A DNA stretch of 21,342 nucleotides, taken from assembly GCA_002189035.1 (NCBI GenBank), contig NEEC01000509.1:1-21342 (forward strand), read 5' to 3'. Made by a program: the position numbers and the translations under genes. This document shows positions 9,689 through 21,294 of the stretch, in pieces (within the stretch, counting starts at the first letter, position 1; every line of letters begins with the position of its first letter). Source of the stretch: Utricularia gibba (taxonomy: Eukaryota > Streptophyta > Magnoliopsida > Lamiales > Lentibulariaceae). The notes under the pieces are model-generated. The model searched no databases. It saw nothing but the letters and a program-made list of their open reading frames with translations, and was not told where the DNA came from.

Positions 9689-11570
9689 CCAGGCTACAAC
9701 TAACTTTCGGCCCTAACCCAACCTGACCTTTGTCCCGTTCTAGGTGCCCCCCAAGACCGCCTCCTCAAGTATAAAGTAAGTTGTTGAAAAAATCATGTGG
9801 GGTGCACGTGACATCTTACTTTAAACAAATGCATCATTATTTTCGTCGACTCGCACCCGGTTGGGCTCATGAGCCGGACCGAACGCAGCGCCGGACCAAG
9901 TGCCCAGTGAGAGTGGCCGACACAAAACGAGAAGTTGTTCCTTGAAAAACCTTGTAGGAAGCCCCTGAAAACCGAACGTTAATAAGTGCATCGCTTTAGT
10001 TGCCAGGCTACAACTAACTTTCGGCCCTAACCCAACCTGACCTTTGTCCCCGTTCTAGGTGCCCCCCAAGACCGCCTCCTCAAGTATAAAGTAAGTTGTT
10101 GAAAAAATCATGTGGGGTGCACGTGACATCTTACTTTAAACAAATGCATCATTATTTTCGTCGACTCGCACCCGGTTGGGCTCATGAGCCGGACCGAACG
10201 CAGCGCCGGACCAAGTGCCCAGTGAGAGTGGCCGACACAAAACGAGAAGTTGTTCCTTGAAAAACCTTGTAGGAAGCCCCTGAAACCGAACGTTAATAAG
10301 TGCATCGCTTTAGTTGCCAGGCTACAACTAACTTTCGGCCCTAACCCAACCTGACCTTTGTCCCGTTCTAGGTGCCCCCCAAGACCGCCTCCTCAAGTAT
10401 AAAGTAAGTTGTTGAAAAAATCATGTGGGGTGCACGTGACATCTTACTTTAAACAAATGCATCATTATTTTCGTCGACTCGCACCCGGTTGGGCTCATGA
10501 GCCGGACCGAACGCAGCGCCGGACCAAGTGCCCAGTGAGAGTGGCCGACACAAAACGAGAAGTTGTTCCTTGAAAAACCTTGTAGGAAGCCCCTGAAAAC
10601 CGAACGTTAATAAGTGCATCGCTTTAGTTGCCAGGCTACAACTAACTTTCGGCCCTAACCCAACCTGACCTTTGTCCCGTTCTAGGTGCCCCCAAGACCG
10701 CCTCCTCAAGTATAAAGTAAGTTGTTGAAAAAATCATGTGGGGTGCACGTGACATCTTACTTTAAACAAATGCATCATTATTTTCGTCGACTCGCACCCG
10801 GTTGGGCTCATGAGCCGGACCGAACGCAGCGCCGGACCAAGTGCCCAGTGAGAGTGGCCGACACAAAACGAGAAGTTGTTCCTTGAAAAACCTGTAGGAA
10901 GCCCCTGAAAACCGAACGTTAATAAGTGCATCGCTTTAGTTGCCAGGCTACAACTAACTTTCGGCCCTAACCCAACCTGACCTTTGTCCCGTTCTAGGTG
11001 CCCCCCAAGACCGCCTCCTCAAGTATAAAGTAAGTTGTTGAAAAAATCATGTGGGGTGCACGTGACATCTTACTTTAAACAAATGCATCATTATTTTCGT
11101 CGACTCGCACCCGGTTGGGCTCATGAGCCGGACCGAACGCAGCGCCGGACCAAGTGCCCAGTGAGAGTGGCCGACACAAAACGAGAAGTTGTTCCTTGAA
11201 AAACCTTGTAGGAAGCCCCTGAAAACCGAACGTTAATAAGTGCATCGCTTTAGTTGCCAGGCTACAACTAACTTTCGGCCCTAACCCAACCTGACCTTTG
11301 TCCCGTTCTAGGTGCCCCCCAAGACCGCCTCCTCAAGTATAAAGTAAGTTGTTGAAAAAATCATGTGGGGTGCACGTGACATCTTACTTTAAACAAATGC
11401 ATCATTATTTTCGTCGACTCGCACCCGGTTGGGCTCATGAGCCGGACCGAACGCAGCGCCGGACCAAGTGCCCAGTGAGAGTGGCCGACACAAAACGAGA
11501 AGTTGTTCCTTGAAAAACCTTGTAGGAAGCCCCTGAAAACCGAACGTTAATAAGTGCATCGCTTTAGTTG
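9689..11570. repeat. Units 32-37, near-canonical block
   Basis: Units start at 9689, 10,003, 10,317, 10,631, 10,943 and 11,257. All are 314 bp except unit 35 (312 bp: C5 plus one T lost in AACCTTG). Unit 33 hides two compensating changes, an extra C before GTTCTAG and a lost A in GAAAACC. Confidence 0.9.
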
Positions 11571-13753
11571 CCAGGCTACAACTAACTTTCGGCCCTAACC
11601 CAACCTGACCTTTGTCCCGTTCTAGGTGCCCCCAAGACCCTCCTCAAGTATAAAGTAAGTTGTTGAAAAAATCATGTGGGGTGCACGTGACATCTTACTT
11701 TAAACAAATGCATCATTATTTTCGTCGACTCGCACCCGGTTGGGCTCATGAGCCGGACCGAACGCGCCGGACCAAGTGCCCAGTGAGAGTGGCCGACACA
11801 AAACGAGAAAGTTGTTCCTTGAAAAACCTTGTAGAAGCCCCTGAAAACCGAACGTTAATAAGTGCATCGCTTTAGTTGCCAGGCTACAACTAACTTTCGG
11901 CCCTAACCCAACCTGACCTTTGTCCCGTTCTAGGTGCCCCCCAAGACCGCCTCCTCAAGTATAAAGTAAGTTGTTGAAAAAATCATGTGGGGTGCACGTG
12001 ACATCTTACTTTAAACAAATGCATCATTATTTTCGTCGACTCGCACCCGGTTGGGCTCATGAGCCGGACCGAACGCAGCGCCGGACCAAGTGCCCAGTGA
12101 GAGTGGCCGACACAAAACGAGAAGTTGTTCCTTGAAAAACCTTGTAGGAAGCCCCTGAAAACCGAACGTTAATAAGTGCATCGCTTTAGTTGCCAGGCTA
12201 CAACTAACTTTCGGCCCTAACCCAACCTGACCTTTGTCCCGTTCTAGGTGCCCCCCAAGACCGCCTCCTCAAGTATAAAGTAAGTTGTTGAAAAAATCAT
12301 GTGGGGTGCACGTGACATCTTACTTTAAACAAATGCATCATTATTTTCGTCGACTCGCACCCGGTTGGGCTCATGAGCCGGACCGAACGCAGCGCCGGAC
12401 CAAGTGCCCAGTGAGAGTGGCCGACACAAAACGAGAAGTTGTTCCTTGAAAAACCTTGTAGGAAGCCCCTGAAAACCGAACGTTAATAAGTGCATCGCTT
12501 TAGTTGCCAGGCTACAACTAACTTTCGGCCCTAACCCAACCTGACCTTTGTCCCCTTCTAGGTGCCCCCCAAGACCGCCTCCTCAAGTATAAAGTAAGTT
12601 GTTGAAAAAATCATGTGGGGTGCACGTGACATCTTACTTTAAACAAATGCATCATTATTTTCGTCGACTCGCACCCGGTTGGGCTCATGAGCCGGACCGA
12701 ACGCAGCGCCGGACCAAGTGCCCAGTGAGAGTGGCCGACACAAAACGAAGTTGTTCCTTGAAAAACCTTGTAGGAAGCCCCTGAAAACCGAACGTTAATA
12801 AGTGCATCGCTTTAGTTGCCAGGCTACAACTAACTTTCGGCCCTAACCCAACCTGACCTTTGTCCCGTTCTAGGTGCCCCCAAGACCGCCTCCTCAAGTA
12901 TAAAGTAAGTTGTTGAAAAAATCATGGGTGCACGTGACATCTTACTTTAAACAAATGCATCATTATTTTCGTCGACTCGCACCCGGTTGGGCTCATGAGC
13001 CGGACCGAACGCAGCGCCGGACCAAGTGCCCAGTGAGAGTGGCCGACACAAAACGAGAAGTTGTTCCTTGAAAAACCTTGTAGGAAGCCCCTGAAAACCG
13101 AACGTTAATAAGTGCATCGCTTTAGTTGCCAGGCTACAACTAACTTTCGGCCCTAACCCAACCTGACCTTTGTCCCGTTCTAGGTGCCCCCCAAGACCGC
13201 CTCCTCAAGTATAAAGTAAGTTTTGAAAAAATCATGTGGGGTGCACGTGACATCTTACTTTAAACAAATGCATCATTATTTTCGTCGACTCGCACCCGGT
13301 TGGGCTCATGAGCCGGACCGAACGCAGCGCCGGACCAAGTGCCCAGTGAGAGTGGCCGACACAAAACGAGAAGTTGTTCCTTGAAAAACCTTGTAGGAAG
13401 CCCCTGAAAACCGAACGTTAATAAGTGCATCGCTTTAGTTGCCAGGCTACAACTAACTTTCGGCCCTAACCCAACCTGACCTTTGTCCCGTTCTAGGTGC
13501 CCCCAAGACCGCCTCCTCAAGTATAAAGTAAGTTGTTGAAAAAATCATGTGGGGTGCACGTGACATCTTACTTTAAACAAATGCATCATTATTTTCGTCG
13601 ACTCGCACCCGGTTGGGCTCATGAGCCGGACCGAACGCAGCGCGGACCAAGTGCCCAGTGAGAGTGGCCGACACAAAACGAGAAGTTGTTCCTTGAAAAA
13701 CCTTGTAGGAAGCCCCTGAAAACCGAACGTTAATAAGTGCATCGCTTTAGTTG
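11571..13753. repeat. Units 38-44, mixed block
   Basis: Units start at 11,571, 11,879, 12,193, 12,507, 12,819, 13,129 and 13,442, with lengths 308, 314, 314, 312, 310, 313 and 312. Unit 38 is the most altered of the left array, with five separate indels including a 3-bp loss in GAACGCAGCG and an extra A in GAGAAAG. Unit 41 lost GA in ACGAGAAG and carries CCCCTTCTAG. Unit 42 lost three bases in CATGTGGGG. Unit 43 lost a G in AAGTTGTTG. Unit 44 lost a C in GCGCCGG and a C of the C6 run. Confidence 0.9.
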
Positions 13754-15323
13754 CCAGGCTACAACTAACTTTCGGCCCTAACCCAACCTGACCTTTGTCC
13801 CGTTCTAGGTGCCCCCCAAGACCGCCTCCTCAAGTATAAAGTAAGTTGTTGAAAAAATCATGTGGGGTGCACGTGACATCTTACTTTAAACAAATGCATC
13901 ATTATTTTCGTCGACTCGCACCCGGTTGGGCTCATGAGCCGGACCGAACGCAGCGCCGGACCAAGTGCCCAGTGAGAGTGGCCGACACAAAACGAGAAGT
14001 TGTTCCTTGAAAAACCTTGTAGGAAGCCCCTGAAAACCGAACGTTAATAAGTGCATCGCTTTAGTTGCCAGGCTACAACTAACTTTCGGCCCTAACCCAA
14101 CCTGACCTTTGTCCCGTTCTAGGTGCCCCCCAAGACCGCCTCCTCAAGTATAAAGTAAGTTGTTGAAAAAATCATGTGGGGTGCACGTGACATCTTACTT
14201 TAAACAAATGCATCATTATTTTCGTCGACTCGCACCCGGTTGGGCTCATGAGCCGGACCGAACGCAGCGCCGGACCAAGTGCCCAGTGAGAGTGGCCGAC
14301 ACAAAACGAGAAGTTGTTCCTTGAAAAACCTTGTAGGAAGCCCCTGAAAACCGAACGTTAATAAGTGCATCGCTTTAGTTGCCAGGCTACAACTAACTTT
14401 CGGCCCTAACCCAACCTGACCTTTGTCCCGTTCTAGGTGCCCCCCAAGACCGCCTCCTCAAGTATAAAGTAAGTTGTTGAAAAAATCATGTGGGGTGCAC
14501 GTGACATCTTACTTTAAACAAATGCATCATTATTTTCGTCGACTCGCACCCGGTTGGGCTCATGAGCCGGACCGAACGCAGCGCCGGACCAAGTGCCCAG
14601 TGAGAGTGGCCGACACAAAACGAGAAGTTGTTCCTTGAAAAACCTTGTAGGAAGCCCCTGAAAACCGAACGTTAATAAGTGCATCGCTTTAGTTGCCAGG
14701 CTACAACTAACTTTCGGCCCTAACCCAACCTGACCTTTGTCCCGTTCTAGGTGCCCCCCAAGACCGCCTCCTCAAGTATAAAGTAAGTTGTTGAAAAAAT
14801 CATGTGGGGTGCACGTGACATCTTACTTTAAACAAATGCATCATTATTTTCGTCGACTCGCACCCGGTTGGGCTCATGAGCCGGACCGAACGCAGCGCCG
14901 GACCAAGTGCCCAGTGAGAGTGGCCGACACAAAACGAGAAGTTGTTCCTTGAAAAACCTTGTAGGAAGCCCCTGAAAACCGAACGTTAATAAGTGCATCG
15001 CTTTAGTTGCCAGGCTACAACTAACTTTCGGCCCTAACCCAACCTGACCTTTGTCCCGTTCTAGGTGCCCCCCAAGACCGCCTCCTCAAGTATAAAGTAA
15101 GTTGTTGAAAAAATCATGTGGGGTGCACGTGACATCTTACTTTAAACAAATGCATCATTATTTTCGTCGACTCGCACCCGGTTGGGCTCATGAGCCGGAC
15201 CGAACGCAGCGCCGGACCAAGTGCCCAGTGAGAGTGGCCGACACAAAACGAGAAGTTGTTCCTTGAAAAACCTTGTAGGAAGCCCCTGAAAACCGAACGT
15301 TAATAAGTGCATCGCTTTAGTTG
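13754..15323. repeat. Units 45-49, five apparently identical 314-bp units
   Basis: Units start at 13,754, 14,068, 14,382, 14,696 and 15,010. By eye I found no difference between them and the consensus over 1,570 bp. This is the longest unblemished stretch in the window. It contains no reading frame of 60 codons, showing that the intact unit is non-coding at that size. Confidence 0.88.
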
Positions 15324-17194
15324 CCAGGCTACAACTAACTTTCGGCCCTAACCCAACCTGACCTTTGTCCCGTTCTAGGTGCCCCCAAGACCGCCTCCTC
15401 AAGTATAAAGTAAGTTGTTGAAAAAATCATGTGGGGTGCACGTGACATCTTACTTTAAACAAATGCATCATTATTTTCGTCGACTCGCACCGGTTGGGCT
15501 CATGAGCCGGACCGAACGCAGCGCCGGACCAAGTGCCCAGTGAGAGTGGCCGACACAAAACGAGAAGTTGTTCCTTGAAAAACCTTGTAGGAAGCCCCTG
15601 AAAACCGAACGTTAATAAGTGCATCGCTTTAGTTGCCAGGCTACAACTAACTTTCGGCCCTAACCCAACCTGACCTTTGTCCCCTTCTAGGTGCCCCCCA
15701 AGACCGCCTCCTCAAGTATAAAGTAAGTTGTTGAAAAAATCATGTGGGGTGCACGTGACATCTTACTTTAAACAAATGCATCATTATTTTCGTCGACTCG
15801 CACCCGGTTGGGCTCATGAGCCGGACCGAACGCAGCGCCGGACCAAGTGCCCAGTGAGAGTGGCCGACACAAAACGAGAAGTTGTTCCTTGAAAAACCTT
15901 GTAGGAAGCCCCTGAAAACCGAACGTTAATAAGTGCATCGCTTTAGTTGCCAGGCTACAACTAACTTTCGGCCCTAACCCAACCTGACCTTTGTCCCCTT
16001 CTAGGTGCCCCCCAAGACCGCCTCCTCAAGTATAAAGTAAGTTGTTGAAAAAATCATGTGGGGTGCACGTGACATCTTACTTTAAACAAATGCATCATTA
16101 TTTTCGTCGACTCGCACCCGGTTGGGCTCATGAGCCGGACCGAACGCAGCGCCGGACCAAGTGCCCAGTGAGAGTGGCCGACACAAAACGAGAAGTTGTT
16201 CCTTGAAAAACCTTGTAGGAAGCCCCTGAAAACCGAACGTTAATAAGTGCATCGCTTTAGTTGCCAGGCTACAACTAACTTTCGGCCCTAACCCAACCTG
16301 ACCTTTTCCCGTTCTAGGTGCCCCCCAAGACCGCCTCCTCAAGTATAAAGTAAGTTGTTGAAAAAATCATGGGGTGCACGTGACATCTTACTTTAAACAA
16401 ATGCATCATTATTTTCGTCGACTCGCACCCGGTTGGGCTCATGAGCCGGACCGAACGCAGCGCCGGACCAAGTGCCCAGTGAGAGTGGCCGACACAAAAC
16501 GAGAAGTTGTTCCTTGAAAAACCTTGTAGGAAGCCCCTGAAAACCGAACGTTAATAAGTGCATCGCTTTAGTTGCCAGGCTACAACTAACTTTCGGCCCT
16601 AACCCAACCTGACCTTTGTCCCGTTCTAGGTGCCCCCCAAGACCGCCTCCTCAAGTATAAAGTAAGTTGTTGAAAAAATCATGTGGGGTGCACGTGACAT
16701 CTTACTTTAAACAAATGCATCATTATTTTCGTCGACTCGCACCGGTTGGGCTCATGAGCCGGACCGAACGCAAGCCGGACCAAGTGCCCAGTGAGAGTGG
16801 CCGACACAAAACGAGAAGTTGTTCCTTGAAAAACCTTGTAGGAAGCCCCTGAAAACCGAACGTTAATAAGTGCATCGCTTTAGTTGCCAGGCTACAACTA
16901 ACTTTCGGCCCTAACCCAACCTGACCTTTGTCCCCTTCTAGTGCCCCCAAGACCGCCTCCTCAAGTATAAAGTAAGTTGTTGAAAAAATCATGTGGGGTG
17001 CACGTGACATCTTACTTTAAAACAAATGCATCATTATTTTCGTCGACTCGCACCGGTTGGGCTCATGAGCCGGACCGAACGCAGCGCCGGACCAAGTGCC
17101 CAGTGAGAGTGGCCGACACAAAACGAGAAGTTGTTCCTTGAAAAACCTTGTAGGAAGCGAAAACCGAACGTTAATAAGTGCATCGCTTTAGTTG
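15324..17194. repeat. Units 50-55, transition toward the eroded end
   Basis: Units start at 15,324, 15,636, 15,950, 16,264, 16,575 and 16,887 with lengths 312, 314, 314, 311, 312 and 308. Units 51, 52 and 55 carry CCCCTTCTAG instead of CCCGTTCTAG. Unit 53 lost a G in TTTGTCCC and TG in CATGTGGGG. Unit 54 lost a C in CACCCGG and one base in CGCAGCGCC. Unit 55 has five separate indels, including a 4-bp loss in GAAGCCCCTGAAAACC near 17,158. Confidence 0.9.
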
Positions 17195-18296
17195 CCAGGC
17201 TACAACTAACTTTCGGCCCTAACCCAACCTGACCTTTGTCCCGTTCTAGGTGCCCCTCCTCAAGTATAAAGTAAGTTGTTGAAAATCATGTGGGGTGCAC
17301 GTGACATCTTACTTTAAACAAGCATCATTATTTTCGTCGACTCGCACCGTTGGCTCATGAGCCGGACCGAACGCAGCGCCGACCAAGTGCCCAGTGAGAG
17401 TGGCCGACACAAAACGAGAAGTTGTTCCTTGAAAAACCTTGTAGGAAGCCCTGAAAACCGAACGTTAATAAGTGCATCGCTTTAGTTGCCAGGCTACAAC
17501 TAACTTTCGGCCCTAACCCAACCTGACTTAGGTGCTCCTCAAGTATAAAGTAAGTTGTTGAAAAAATCATGTGGGTGCACGTGACATCTTACTTTAAACA
17601 AATGCATCATTATTTTCGTCGACTCGCACCCGGCTCATGTGCCCAGTGAGAGTGGCCGACACAAACGAGAAGTTGTTCCTTGAAAAACCTTGTAGAAGCC
17701 CCTGAAAACCGAACGTTAATAAGTGCATCGCTTTAGTTGCCAGGCTACAACTAACTTTCGGCCCTAACCCAACCTGACCTTTGTCCCTTCTAGGTGCCCT
17801 CCTCAAGTATAAAGTAAGTTGTTGAAAAAATCATGTGGGTGCACGTGACATCTTACTTTAAACAAATGCATCATTATTTTCGTCGACTCGCACCCGGTTG
17901 GGCTCATGAGCCGTGCCCGTGAGAGTGGCCGACACAAAACGAGAAGTTGTTCCTTGAAAAACCTTGTAGGAAGCCCCTGAAAACCGAACGTTAATAAGTG
18001 CATCCCAGGCTACAACTAACTTTCGGCCCTAACCCAACCTGACCTTTGTCCCGTTCTAGGTGCCCCCAAGATCCTCAAGTATAAAGTAAGTTGTTGAAAA
18101 ATCATGTGGGTGCACGTGACATCTTACTTTAAACAAATGCATCATTATTTTCGTCGACTCGCACCATGAGCCGGACCGAACGCAGCGCGGACCAAGTGCC
18201 CAGTGAGAGTGGCCGACACAAAACGAGAAGTTGTTCCTTGAAAAACCTTGTAGGAAGCCCCTGAAAACCGAACGTTAATAAGTGCATCTTTAGTTG
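17195..18296. repeat. Units 56-59, severely shortened copies
   Basis: Units start at 17,195, 17,489, 17,740 and 18,005, with lengths 294, 251, 265 and 292. Unit 56 has a net loss of 11 bp between GTGCCC and CTCCTC. Unit 57, the shortest, loses parts of the segment from CCTTTGTCC to CTCCTC and most of the palindrome and GCCGGACC region. Unit 58 loses the same two regions partly, plus the bases between GCATC and CCAGG at its end. Unit 59 loses the left palindrome arm. The surrounding sequence stays at consensus with almost no substitutions. Confidence 0.9.
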
Positions 18297-20125
18297 CCAG
18301 GCTACAACTAACTTTCGGCCCTAACCCAACCTGACCTTTGTCCCGTTCTAGGTGCCCCCAAGACCGCCTCCTCAAGTATAAAGTAAGTTGTTGAAAAAAT
18401 CATGTGGGTGCACGTGACATCTTACTTTAAACAAATGCATCATTTTTTCGTCGACTCGCACACGGTTGGGCTCATGAGCCGGACCGAACGCAGCGCCGGA
18501 CCAAGTGCCAGTGAGAGTGGCCGACACAAAACGAGAAGTTGTTCCTTGAAAAACCTTGTAGGAAGCCCTGAAAACCGAACGTTAATAAGTGCATCGCTTT
18601 AGTTGCCAGGCTACAACTAACTTTCGGCCCTAACCCAACCTGACTTTGTCCCGTTCTAGGCCCCCCAAGACCGCCTCCTCAAGTATAAAGTAAGTTGTTG
18701 AAAAAATCATGTGGGGTGCACGTGACATCTTACTTTAAACAAATGCATCATTATTTTCGTCGACTCGCACGGTTGGGCTCATGAGCCGGACCGAACGCAG
18801 CGCCGACCAAGTGCCCAGTGAGAGTGGCCGACACAAAACGAGAAGTTGTTCCTTGAAAAACCTTGTAGGAAGCCCCTGAAAACCGAACGTTAACATCGCT
18901 TTAGTTGCCAGGCTACAACTAACTTTCGGCCCTAACCCAACCTGACCTTTGTCCCGTTCTAGGTGCCCCCAAGACCGCCTAAGTATAAAGTAAGTTGTGA
19001 AAAAATCATGTGGGGTGCACGTGACATCTTACTTTAAACAAATGCATCATTATTTTCGTCGACTCGCACCCGGTTGGCTCATGAGCCGGACCGAACGCAG
19101 CGCCGGACCAAGTGCCCAGTGAGAGTGGCCGACACAAAACGAGAAGTTGTTCCTTGAAAACCTTGTAGGAAGCCCCTGAAAACCGAACGTTAATAAGTGC
19201 ATCGCTTTAGTTGCCAGGCTACAACTAACTTTCGGCCCTAACCCAACCTGACCTTTGTCCGTTCTAGCCCCCAAGACCGCCTCCTCAAGTATAAAGTAAG
19301 TTGTTGAAAAAATCATGTGGGGTGCACGTGACATCTTACTTTAAACAAATGCATCATTATTTTCGTCGACTCGCACCCGGTTGGGCTCATGAGCCGGACC
19401 GAACGCAGCGCCGGACCAAGTGCCCAGTGAGAGTGGCCGACACAAAACGAAGTTCCTTGAAAAACCTTGTAGGAACCCCTGAAAACTTAATAAGTGCATC
19501 GCTTTAGTTGCCAGGCTACAACTAACTTTCGGCCCTAACCCAACCTGACCTTTGTCCCGTTCTAGGTGCCCCCAAGACCGCCTCCTCAAGTATAAAGTAA
19601 GTTGTTGAAAAAATCATGTGGGTGCACGTGACATCTTACTTTAAACAAATGCCATTATTTTCGTCGACTCGCACCCGGTTGGCTCATGAGCCGACCGAAC
19701 GCAGCGCCGGACCAAGTGCCCAGTGAGAGTGGCCGACACAAAACGAGAAGTTGTTCCTTGAAAAACCTTGTAGGAAGCCCCTGAAAACCGAACGTTAATA
19801 AGTGCATCGCTTTAGTTGCCAGGCTACAACTAACTTTCGGCCCTAACCCAACCTGACCTTTGTCCCGTTCTAGTGCCCCCCAAGACCGCCTCCTCAAGTA
19901 TAAAGTAAGTTGTTGAAAAAATCATGTGGGGTGCACGTGACATCTTACTTTAAACAAATGCATCATTATTTTCGTCGACTCGCACCCGGTTGGGCTCATG
20001 AGCCGGACCGAACGCAGCGCCGGACCAAGTGCCCAGTGAGAGTGCCGACACAAAACGAGAAGTTCCTTGAAAAACCTTGTAGAAGCCCCTGAAAACCGAA
20101 CGTTAATAAGTGCATCGCTTAGTTG
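18297..20125. repeat. Units 60-65, moderately shortened copies
   Basis: Units start at 18,297, 18,606, 18,908, 19,214, 19,511 and 19,819 with lengths 309, 302, 306, 297, 308 and 307. Unit 60 contains one of the few clear substitutions, CACACGG for CACCCGG near 18,470. Unit 61 lost 6 bp in GTTAATAAGTGCATC. Unit 62 lost 4 bp in CGCCTCCTCAAG. Unit 63 lost bases in ACGAGAAGTTGTTCC and in GAAAACCGAACG. Unit 65 also lost bases in GAGAAGTTGTTCC. Confidence 0.9.
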
Positions 20126-21294
20126 CCAGGCTACAACTAACTTTCGGCCCTAACCCAACCTGACCTTTGTCCCGTTCTAGGTGCCCCAAGACCGCCTCCT
20201 CAAGTATAAAGTAAGTTGTTGAAAAAATCATGTGGGGTGCACGTGACATCTTACTTTAAACAAATGCATCATTATTTTCGTCGACTCGCACATGAGCCGG
20301 ACCGAACGCAGCGCCGGACCAAGTGCCCAGTGACCGACACAAAACGAGAAGTTGTGAAAAACCTTGTATGAAAAAACGTTTAAGTGCATCGCTTTAGTTG
20401 CCAGCTACAACTAAAACCCAACCTGACCTTTGTCCCGTTCTAGGTGCCCCCAGACCGCCTCCTCAAGTATAAAGTAAGTTGTTGAAAAAATCACACGTGA
20501 CATCTTACTTTAAACAAATGCATCATTATTTTCGTCGACTCGCACCCGGTGGCTCATGAGCCGGACCGAACGCAGCGCCGGACCAAGTGCCCAGTGAAGT
20601 GGCCGACACAAACGAGAAGTTGTTCCTTGAAAAACCTTGTAGGAAGCCCCTGAAAACCGAACGTTAATAAGTGCATCGCTTTAGTTGCCAGGCTACAACT
20701 AACTTTCGGCCCTAACCCAACCTGACCTTTGTCCCGTTCTAGTGCCCCCAAGACCGCCTCCTCAAGTATAAAGTAAGTTGTTGAAAAAATCAGTGGGTGC
20801 ACGTGACATCTTACTTTAAACAAATGCATCATTATTTTCGTCGACTCGCACCCGGTTGGGCTCATGAGCCGGACCGAACGCAGCGCCGGACCAAGTGCCC
20901 AGTGCCGACACAAAACGAGAAGTTGTTCCTTGAAAAACCTTGTAGGAAGCCCCTGAAAACCGAACGTTAATAAGTGCATCGCTTTAGTTGCCAGGCTACA
21001 ACTAACTTTCGCCCTAACCCAACCTGACCTTTGTCCCTTCTAGGTGCCCCCCAAGGCCTCCTCAAGTATAAAGTAAGTTGTTGAAAAAATCATGTGGGGT
21101 GCACGTGACATCTTACTTTAAACAAATGCATCATTATTTTCGTCGACTCGCACCCGTTGGCTCATGAGCCGGACCGAACGCAGCGCCGGACCAAGTGCCC
21201 AGTGAGAGTGCCGACACAAAACGAGAAGTTGTCCTTGAAAAACCTTGTAGGAAGCCCCTGAAAACCGAACGTTAATAAGTGCATGCTTTAGTTG
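20126..21294. repeat. Units 66-69, deletion-rich copies at the right end
   Basis: Units start at 20,126, 20,401, 20,688 and 20,991, with lengths 275, 287, 303 and 304. Unit 66 lost the left palindrome arm near 20,290, GAGTGG near 20,333 and several bases between 20,354 and 20,382. Unit 67 lost the CTTTCGGCCCT segment near 20,414 and TGTGGGGTG near 20,493. Units 68 and 69 carry smaller losses, including GAGAGTGG in unit 68 and GTCCCTTCTAG in unit 69. Confidence 0.9.

Noticed and set aside
17621-17641. A junction with foreign DNA or an inserted element where units are shortest
   Set aside because: All bases on both sides still match the unit in order; only deletions are present.
758-20979. Many minus-strand reading frames of 60-141 codons containing MHLLTFGFQGLP-like peptides, and plus-strand frames beginning MLKKSCGVHV
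   Set aside because: They are the same satellite bases read repeatedly. They reach 60 codons only where an indel shifts the frame (for example C5 for C6, or loss of AC in GACAC); the perfect block 13,754-15,141 has none. A 314-bp unit changes frame at each copy, and there is no sign of coding constraint.
20554-20979. 141-codon minus-strand frame, the longest in the window
   Set aside because: It spans parts of units 67 and 68 and stays open only because several deletions fall in it. It repeats the same peptide twice, as expected from satellite read-through.
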